A stretch of DNA of 19,365 nt from an uncultured Muribaculaceae bacterium (GTDB taxonomy: Bacteria; Bacteroidota; Bacteroidia; Bacteroidales; Muribaculaceae): NCBI GenBank assembly GCA_910584525.1, contig CAJUAT010000008.1, positions 1-19,365 on the forward strand. The letters are read 5' to 3'. Below the pieces are notes generated by a model. It was given only the letters and a program-made list of their open reading frames with translations. It was not told where the DNA came from and made no database searches. This document shows, in pieces, positions 14,682-19,365 of the stretch (positions within the stretch are counted from its first letter, which is position 1; every line of letters starts with the position of its first letter). Position numbers and translations under genes: made by a program.

Positions 14682-15599
14682 TTACCTTTTGGGAGGTTTT
14701 TTGATATCATTGAGTCGCTGCGACTCGGTAGGATATATGGGCTGCAGCAGGTCGTAGACAGTGGTTCTTTCCGTTTCCGGGGCTTTGCTGTATACATTCA
14801 CCAGCTCGTCGAGCTTGGAGTCGCGGAATATGGAGAGGGCCACCGACATCGGGGCGACATCGAACACTTTCTTCAACTGTTGCAGCGACTCTGTAATGGC
14901 AGCCCTCCCCTTGTCGGGACTGGTGACCATCTCGTCGAGTCCTTTGCGGTGGTACTGGTATAGAAGGTCGCGGATACCGGCCGTGTTGGTGTCTGTATAC
15001 GAATTGAGCACGGCGGCGCGGTTGCGGTTGTCGTCGAAAGTACGCCACCCTATCTCGCCGCTGCTCTGCTGATACTGCACGATGCTCTGCGCCCTGTCGA
15101 AAAAGCGCTGCCCCCCCTGCGGCGAAAAGCTGTCGAAGTCGATGCCGAGAAGCAGATTCGCGTAATAGTCCATAATGGCCGTCAGGTTGTTGTCGGGCTG
15201 CTGGGCGTTATATATCACCGGGTCGCCGTCGGCATAGTTGAACTCTATCTTGTTGTCCTTGAAGTTGAACAAGGTGGTGGTATACGTGGCGTTGTACACC
15301 GGCCGAATGAGCTGCACCTGCAGGTCGCCCTTCATCCGCTGGCCGTCGTATTCCGAGATGGTGAAGAAAAGACGGCACTCTATCTTCTCGTTGGGTGCCA
15401 GCGTATAGTCGCTGAAGCGCGTCTCGTTCATATAGGAGTTGAGACTCTGCTGCAACGTCTCGAACACGCTTTTGTTGGTACCCTCTATTTTCTGGGAATT
15501 GACCTCGACAGTGGCGCGAAACTCCTGTGCGGAAGCGCATAGAGGCAATATGACGCCTGTCAATACAGATATTATTGATATTTTGCGTCTATTATTCAT
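14682..15599 (-). CDS. DUF4835 family protein (PorD-like)
   Basis: A 305-residue exported protein. I start it at the ATG 15597-15599 (MNNRRKISIISVLTGVILPL, then CASAQEF), which gives a standard signal peptide and overlaps the coaBC stop by 8 bp; the longer frame upstream lies inside coaBC. The mature part matches DUF4835 (EFRATVEVNSQKIEG near the N-terminus, FFTISEYDGQRMKGDLQVQLIRPVY, GLDEMV, PTESQRLNDIK at the end). In Porphyromonas-type bacteria this family includes PorD, a type IX secretion component. Homologues also occur in gut Bacteroidales without an obvious type IX system, and none of its other genes is in this window, so its role here is uncertain. Confidence 0.85.
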   Translation of the reverse strand: MNNRRKISIISVLTGVILPLCASAQEFRATVEVNSQKIEGTNKSVFETLQQSLNSYMNETRFSDYTLAPNEKIECRLFFTISEYDGQRMKGDLQVQLIRPVYNATYTTTLFNFKDNKIEFNYADGDPVIYNAQQPDNNLTAIMDYYANLLLGIDFDSFSPQGGQRFFDRAQSIVQYQQSSGEIGWRTFDDNRNRAAVLNSYTDTNTAGIRDLLYQYHRKGLDEMVTSPDKGRAAITESLQQLKKVFDVAPMSVALSIFRDSKLDELVNVYSKAPETERTTVYDLLQPIYPTESQRLNDIKKPPKR

Positions 15600-16797
15600 T
15601 TGGCAGACAGTGCAGGATTTCATTGACAATATCCGACGCCACTTCCTTCTTGGGCTTCAGGGGAAAAGATTTGGCGTCGTTCTTGGAGATTATCGTCACC
15701 TTGTTGGTATCGCACGCGAAACCGGCGCCGGCATCCTTCAGTGTGTTGAGAACGACCATATCGAGGTTCTTATTGCGCAGCTTTGCCTTAGCGGCCTTCA
15801 CGCCGTCGTCGGTCTCGAGGGCGAAGCCCACGGTGACCTGCCCCTCTCTTTTCAACGCTCCGCATCCTGCCGCTATATCGGGATTCCTCACAAGCCTTAT
15901 GTCCATAGTCTCCACGCCCTCTCGCTTGATTTTGGCGTCGGCTGCCATGGCGGGACGATAGTCGGCCACCGCCGCGGCGAACACCGCTATGTCGCAATCG
16001 GCGAAGGCACTGCGTGCCGCAGCATCCATCTCCAGCGCACTCCCCACATCCACTCGCTTTATGCCTGCATGCGACGTGCTGATGCTGACAGGGCCGCTTA
16101 CCAGCGTAACCTCCGCACCGCGTGAGGCGAACTCTTCGGCCAGCGCATAGCCCATCTTGCCGCTGGAGTAATTGCCTATAAACCTCACCGGATCCAGCCG
16201 TTCATGTGTAGGCCCGGCTGTGATGAGCACCTTCTTGCCGGCAAGCTCTTTACTGTCATTGAAGAAGTGCAGTATGTGGTCGAAAATCACCTCCGGCTCG
16301 GCCATTCTTCCCTTACCCTGCAGTCCTGAAGCCAGTTCGCCGGCCTCGGCCTCCACCATCATGACGCCGTCGGCCTGCAGCGTGGCAAGGTTACGGCGTG
16401 TGGTGGGATGCAGGTACATGTCGAAATCCATAGCCGGAGCTATCATCACTGGTTCCCGCGCCGACAGGTAGGTGGTGACCAGCATGTTGTCGGCGATACC
16501 GTTGGCCATCTTCCCTATCGTGGATGCCGTGGCCGGAGCTATGACCATAAGGTCGGCCCACAGACCCAGGTCTACATGGCTGTGCCATTCCCCGGTGTTG
16601 GCGGTGAAGAACTCGCTCACCACCGGCTTGCGGCTCAGCGACGACAGCGTGACCGGGGTGATGAACTCTTTGGCGGCAGGTGTCATCACCACCTGCACCT
16701 CGGCGCCCGCCTTCACAAGCAACCGCAACAGGCTCACGGTCTTGTAGGCTGCTATCCCGCCGCATATTCCCAGCACTATCTTCTTGCCCTGCAACAT
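15592..16797 (-). CDS. coaBC: Bifunctional phosphopantothenoylcysteine decarboxylase / phosphopantothenate-cysteine ligase
   Basis: Two consecutive steps of coenzyme A synthesis: CoaB joins phosphopantothenate to cysteine and CoaC decarboxylates the product with FMN. The CoaC part covers about 1-180 (GICGGIAAYK, HSHVDLG with the probable catalytic His74, PATASTIGKMANGIADN, APAMDFDMY). The CoaB part covers about 185-401 (ITAGPTHERLDPVRFIGNYSSGKMG, AAVADYRP, KLRNKNLDMVVLN). At the substrate-flap position where the E. coli enzyme has Cys158 (ACG) this protein reads ASG. I recall this variant in many other CoaBC proteins, so I do not take it as loss of function. The start ATG at 16795-16797 gives MLQGKKIVLG and 401 residues; the longer open frame upstream overlaps the exonuclease gene and is not real. 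Confidence 0.96.
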   Translation of the reverse strand: MLQGKKIVLGICGGIAAYKTVSLLRLLVKAGAEVQVVMTPAAKEFITPVTLSSLSRKPVVSEFFTANTGEWHSHVDLGLWADLMVIAPATASTIGKMANGIADNMLVTTYLSAREPVMIAPAMDFDMYLHPTTRRNLATLQADGVMMVEAEAGELASGLQGKGRMAEPEVIFDHILHFFNDSKELAGKKVLITAGPTHERLDPVRFIGNYSSGKMGYALAEEFASRGAEVTLVSGPVSISTSHAGIKRVDVGSALEMDAAARSAFADCDIAVFAAAVADYRPAMAADAKIKREGVETMDIRLVRNPDIAAGCGALKREGQVTVGFALETDDGVKAAKAKLRNKNLDMVVLNTLKDAGAGFACDTNKVTIISKNDAKSFPLKPKKEVASDIVNEILHCLPNE

Positions 16798-16804
16798 ATC
16801 GAGA

Positions 16805-17587
16805 TTATTTCTTGTCGGCCAGCTTCTTGCGCGCCTCGGCATACAGCCGCGTGGCCACATCCTTGGTATTCTTGGGGAAGTCGCCCTGAAGCATCCACGC
16901 ATAGAACGAGGGCTCCTTGAGGAACACGTCAACCACGCTGCGCCCCTTGTGTTTGCCGAAGTTGAACACCGGCACATCCTTGTCGTTGAGCACTATTCTG
17001 GAGGCGAGGTCCAGACTGCGGCCCGAACCGGAGAAGTCGGCGAGCGCCTGGACATCATTCTTCAACGTATCGTAGCGGTCGAGCTGGCTCTTCAGCACCT
17101 CGTAGGTGGCAAGAGTGTCGGCATGCGCCGTATGCGCATCCTCCAGATTCTTGCCGCAATAGAACTTATATGCCGCCACCAGCGTGCGCTGCTCCATCTT
17201 GTGGAAGATGTTCTGCACGTCGATGAACCGGCGTCCCTCCATTTCAAAAGGTACTCCCACGCGGTTGAACTCTTCTATGAGGAGAGGCACATCGAACTTG
17301 TTGCTGTTGAAACCGGCAATGTCGCAGCCCTCGAAAATCTTTGCCAGCGACTTGGCGATCTGGCGGAATGTGGGCTCATCCTTCACATCCTCGTCAGTGA
17401 TATGGTGGATGGCCGTGCTCGCCTCCGGGATGTGCATCTCCGGATTGACCCTCCGGGACTTGCTCTCTTCCTCCCCACCCGGATATACCTTGATGTAGCT
17501 CAGCTCCACTATGCGGTCGCGAGTGATGTTGGTACCCGTTGTCTCCAGATCGAAGAATATCAACGGCCGCTCTAAATTCAATTCCAT
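16805..17587 (-). CDS. DEDDh 3'-5' exonuclease (DNA polymerase III epsilon-like)
   Basis: 260 residues. All residues of the DnaQ-type exonuclease site are visible: Asp13 and Glu15 in FFDLETTG, Asp99 in FNSNKFDVPLL, and His152 with Asp157 in HTAHAD. After the nuclease domain, about 1-175, a C-terminal module (VFNFGKHKGRSVVDVFLKEP, then YAWMLQGDFP) resembles a DUF3820-like domain. It lies directly after dnaN with a 64-bp gap and 7 bp before coaBC. The position next to the beta clamp makes a role in replication proofreading or repair attractive, but the family also includes other DNA and RNA exonucleases, so the specific substrate is open. Confidence 0.9.
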   Translation of the reverse strand: MELNLERPLIFFDLETTGTNITRDRIVELSYIKVYPGGEEESKSRRVNPEMHIPEASTAIHHITDEDVKDEPTFRQIAKSLAKIFEGCDIAGFNSNKFDVPLLIEEFNRVGVPFEMEGRRFIDVQNIFHKMEQRTLVAAYKFYCGKNLEDAHTAHADTLATYEVLKSQLDRYDTLKNDVQALADFSGSGRSLDLASRIVLNDKDVPVFNFGKHKGRSVVDVFLKEPSFYAWMLQGDFPKNTKDVATRLYAEARKKLADKK

Positions 17588-17651
17588 GTTTACGGATTAT
17601 TAAAGTTGCAGGCTCTTAACCTCTGACTTAATAACTCTACCTTCTGACTTA

Positions 17652-18776
17652 TCAAATGACCTGCATGGGCATCTGAATCACCACGGTATCCTGGCCGTCG
17701 TTCTCGGTCAGCGGGGCATAAACGCCGGGGCGTGCCGGATCCGACAGTTTGAGCTGGATGGTATCGCCGGGGAGGTTGTTGATGATCTCCACCATGAAAG
17801 CGCCGTTGAAGCCAATGGTCATGGGGTTGCCGTCGTAGTCGCAGTTCACGTTCTCCTGTGCCGACATTCCATAGTCGAGGTCCTGGGCCATGAGCTGCAT
17901 ATTGTTGTCGCCCACGTTGACCACCACCAGGTTGGACGCCTTGTTGGCGAAGAGCGTTACGCGACGCAGCGCCGTGAGTATCGACGCGCGGTCAACAGTG
18001 ACCACAAACGGATTCTCGCGGGGTATCACACGCTCATAGTTGGGATAGACGCCATTGATGAACATGCATGTCAGCTCATAGTCGCCGAATTCGAAGAGTC
18101 CGCTTTTCTCGTTGAAGGAGAGCTTGACATCGGCCATATCCTTGCCTATAAGGCTGCGGAGTATGTTGGCAGCCTTGGGGGCGAGAATAAAGGATGCGCG
18201 GAAACCGGGCTGCGCCATGCGGCTGATATAACGCACGAGCTTATGGGTGTCGGAGCTTACGAATGTGACGTCGTCCTCATGGATATCCCAGTAGATACCC
18301 ATCAGCACCGGCCGCAGCGTGTCGGCACTCGCCGCATAGAGGGTGTGCTCGATACCCTCCGACACCATCTGCGCCGGAAGCGTCATGGTGGTCACATTCT
18401 CGCCCTGCACGGCTATCGGCAACGGATAATCCTCGCCAGGTATGCCCATAAATTCGAAGTGTCCGTTCAGGAAACGGATGTCGATACGCTTGGTATCGTC
18501 GTTGACCTCCACAGTGATAGGCTGGTTGGAGACCTCCTTGGTGATTTCAAGCAGACGGCGTGCCGGTATGGCGATTATGCCGTCGCCCTCGCTCTCCGTG
18601 ACTGCCACCCGCGCTGTAAGACTGTTCTCCTGGTCGGAACCTGTGATGCTCAGTATGTCTCCCTCTACCCGCAACAGAAAATTGTCGAGGATATTCAGCG
18701 AATTTTTGGCGTTGATCACCTTGCCCACAGCCTGCAGCTGCTGCTGGAACGCCTTGCCGTCTACATTGAATCTCAT
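17652..18776 (-). CDS. dnaN: DNA polymerase III beta subunit (sliding clamp)
   Basis: 374 residues. The ring-shaped homodimer encircles DNA and holds the replicative polymerase and repair factors. The three-domain pattern is clear: MRFNVDGKAFQQQLQAVGKVI at the start, LNILDNFLLRVEGD, then ALRRVTLFANKAS, and the terminal DTVVIQMPMQVI forming the hydrophobic pocket strand. I take the ATG at 18774-18776, because the open frame upstream to 18896 is unlike other clamps and would run across the predicted promoter. dnaA is not adjacent. It is the first gene of the operon dnaN, exonuclease, coaBC, DUF4835, recN, rlmB. Confidence 0.97.
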   Translation of the reverse strand: MRFNVDGKAFQQQLQAVGKVINAKNSLNILDNFLLRVEGDILSITGSDQENSLTARVAVTESEGDGIIAIPARRLLEITKEVSNQPITVEVNDDTKRIDIRFLNGHFEFMGIPGEDYPLPIAVQGENVTTMTLPAQMVSEGIEHTLYAASADTLRPVLMGIYWDIHEDDVTFVSSDTHKLVRYISRMAQPGFRASFILAPKAANILRSLIGKDMADVKLSFNEKSGLFEFGDYELTCMFINGVYPNYERVIPRENPFVVTVDRASILTALRRVTLFANKASNLVVVNVGDNNMQLMAQDLDYGMSAQENVNCDYDGNPMTIGFNGAFMVEIINNLPGDTIQLKLSDPARPGVYAPLTENDGQDTVVIQMPMQVI

Positions 18777-18873
18777 ATCTTGTATTGCTTTTTTGCTATT
18801 TTTCTTTTCAACGCCGGCTTGATGGCTTTTAGAGCCTTCCGGAATTATCTCCGGCGCCTTCATCTTCAATCTG

Positions 18874-18904
18874 CAAATATACAACTTTCTCCGCAAAACA
18901 CAAA
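18874..18904 (-). promoter_or_regulatory. dnaN: dnaN operon promoter
   Basis: On the minus strand, TTTG (18904-18901), a 19-nt spacer and TATATTTG (18881-18874) match the Bacteroidetes promoter consensus. The predicted start near 18867 leaves a leader of about 90 nt to the dnaN ATG, enough for regulation, though I see no clear attenuator in it. Confidence 0.8.
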
Positions 18905-18944
18905 GCCCTCCTCCGAGATTAATCCCGATTTACCAGGCTTATCC

Positions 18945-19023
18945 CCCCACCTAACTCGCTGAGGCGGCGCTACAACCTGCTATCGCTGACGGTTGTACGC
19001 CGCCCCAGCTCATAAAGGTGGGG
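18945..19023. repeat. Compound imperfect hairpin
   Basis: Outer arms 18945-18952 and 19016-19023 (CCCCACCT/AGGTGGGG) enclose a long inner stem: 18963-18969 with 18998-19004 (GGCGGCG/CGCCGCC) and 18971-18977 with 18991-18997 (TACAACC/GGTTGTA), separated by one bulged C at 18970, around a 13-nt loop. A few more pairs extend the base of the inner stem. There is no U-tract on either side, so it does not look like a terminator. It has the look of an intergenic palindromic repeat. Confidence 0.7.
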
Positions 19024-19044
19024 TTAACCATGTTCTGCCTCTCT

Positions 19045-19101
19045 CGAGGCAGCTCGCATAAGACGAGGCAGCTCGCATAAGACGAGGCAGCTCGCATAAG
19101 A
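19045..19101. repeat. Three perfect 19-bp direct repeats (iteron-like)
   Basis: The unit CGAGGCAGCTCGCATAAGA occurs three times without mismatch at 19045-19063, 19064-19082 and 19083-19101. Each unit contains a small palindrome (CGAG/CTCG). The first unit is also part of a 7-bp hairpin with 19035-19041. An AT-rich tract follows. The unit length and head-to-tail order resemble replication iterons or operator arrays, but no matching binding protein is known here and slippage is an alternative. Confidence 0.85.
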
Positions 19102-19224
19102 AGTAGCGGCAGATATTCAAAATTCACAAATTCAAAAATTCAAAATTACGCAAACAAGAAGACCCGCCTTCCATCAGGATGTGGTCATAAAGGATGCAGA
19201 TGTGGTGCCGCAGGGTTCCGAGGG

Positions 19225-19254
19225 GGAGGGAGCATACTTTAGTATGTGACCGAC
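19225..19254 (+). repeat. REP-like structured motif, copy B
   Basis: GGAGGGAG, stem CATAC/GTATG around loop TTTA, then TGACCGAC. The flanking octamers are identical to copy A at 235-264 (minus strand) while the stem differs and remains paired. The motif is flanked by CCGCAGG (19208-19214) and CCTGCGG (19266-19272), which form a wider inverted repeat around it. Confidence 0.6.
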
Positions 19255-19365
19255 CCCGAGTGGTTCCTGCGGTGCCGCAGATGCGCCTTTAGGGCCGCAT
19301 CCTAATAAACGAGGGAGCATACTTTAGTATGTGACCGACCCCGAGTGGTTCCTGCGGTGCCGCAG
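19226..19365. repeat. 55-bp direct repeat, two copies 85 bp apart
   Basis: Bases 19226-19280 are repeated exactly at 19311-19365. The 30-bp spacer contains its own small hairpin (ATGCG/CGCAT, 19281-19300). The decamer GGTGCCGCAG ends both copies and also occurs once more at 19204-19213, just before the first, suggesting a partial third unit. The second copy ends at the last base of the window. Confidence 0.9.
19310..19339 (+). repeat. REP-like structured motif, copy C
   Basis: The same as copy B except for the first base (C instead of G): CGAGGGAG, stem CATAC/GTATG around TTTA, then TGACCGAC. It is part of the second 55-bp direct repeat. Confidence 0.6.

Larger units (their letters stand above)
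18905..19365. other. Gene-free, repeat-rich region upstream of dnaN
   Basis: About 460 bp with no plausible gene on either strand. In order from left to right it holds a compound hairpin (18945-19023), a small hairpin (19035-19052), three perfect 19-bp repeats (19045-19101), an AT-rich tract with repeated ATTCAAAA words (19112-19147) and a 55-bp direct repeat with internal hairpins (19226-19280 and 19311-19365). The last repeat stops exactly at the window end, so the array may continue. Confidence 0.8.

Noticed and set aside
15592..16797. Missing flap cysteine in CoaBC as evidence of inactivity
   Set aside because: The ASG variant at the E. coli Cys158 position is, to my recollection, common in CoaBC of other bacteria; the other active-site motifs are intact.
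16798..16977. N-terminal 60-residue extension of CoaBC
   Set aside because: It overlaps the end of the exonuclease gene, is Arg/Ser/Cys-rich and unlike any CoaBC. The ATG at 16797 gives the normal family start.
18777..18896. 40-residue N-terminal extension of DnaN
   Set aside because: It crosses the predicted promoter, and clamps start at the MRFNVDG-type sequence.
18945..19023. Possible integron attC site
   Set aside because: It has a bulged stem but lacks the GTTRRRY/RYYYAAC ends, and no integrase or cassette is visible.
19045..19101. Possible CRISPR array
   Set aside because: The 19-bp repeats are directly adjacent with no spacers, and no cas genes are present.

Overview
The window looks like chromosomal DNA of a gut Bacteroidales bacterium, and Muribaculaceae is my best guess. 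The reasons are the Bacteroidetes-type promoters (TTTG about 20 nt upstream of TAnnTTTG), the lack of Shine-Dalgarno sequences, an outer-membrane TonB-dependent receptor with a CarboxypepD_reg-like N-terminus paired with a lipoprotein, and Bacteroidetes-restricted families (DUF5606, DUF4835/PorD-like, a long NusB, YbbR-like next to YajC). The family-level placement is inference.

All fifteen protein-coding features lie on the minus strand, so transcription runs from the right end to the left. (1) Right end, 18905-19365: no gene, but dense repeats, namely a compound hairpin, three perfect 19-bp tandem repeats, an AT-rich tract and a 55-bp direct repeat that reaches the window edge. (2) 18776 down to 12164: a housekeeping operon from a clear promoter, in the order dnaN, DEDDh exonuclease, coaBC, DUF4835, recN, rlmB, with short gaps or 8-bp overlaps. 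(3) 12109 down to 8287: a second operon from its own promoter, part of which lies inside the end of rlmB. Its order is nusB, yajC, ybbR-like, coaE, DUF5606, and a hairpin follows it. (4) 8092 down to 7577: a 5'-truncated remnant of a PD-(D/E)XK nuclease family transposase (Rpn-like) with a strong terminator. (5) 7368 down to 2585: an operon of a TonB-dependent receptor and a surface-type OB-fold lipoprotein, with a promoter in front and a terminator behind. (6) 2415 down to 370: htpG. (7) Left end, 1-369: no gene, but a perfect hairpin and a MITE-like element with 20-bp terminal inverted repeats.

The two housekeeping operons combine DNA replication and repair (beta clamp, exonuclease, RecN), coenzyme A synthesis (CoaBC in one operon and CoaE in the next), rRNA modification and transcription (RlmB, NusB) and protein translocation (YajC). 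Most of this is ordinary core genome.

The most unusual signal is non-coding. A 30-nt structured motif occurs three times: once inside the left MITE-like element on the minus strand and twice in the right-end direct repeat on the plus strand. It consists of GGAGGGAG, a 5-bp stem with a 4-nt loop, then TGACCGAC. Four of the five stem pairs differ between the left and right copies, yet each copy stays perfectly paired. This resembles a REP-type element. A second point of interest is that NusB appears to carry an internal tandem duplication.
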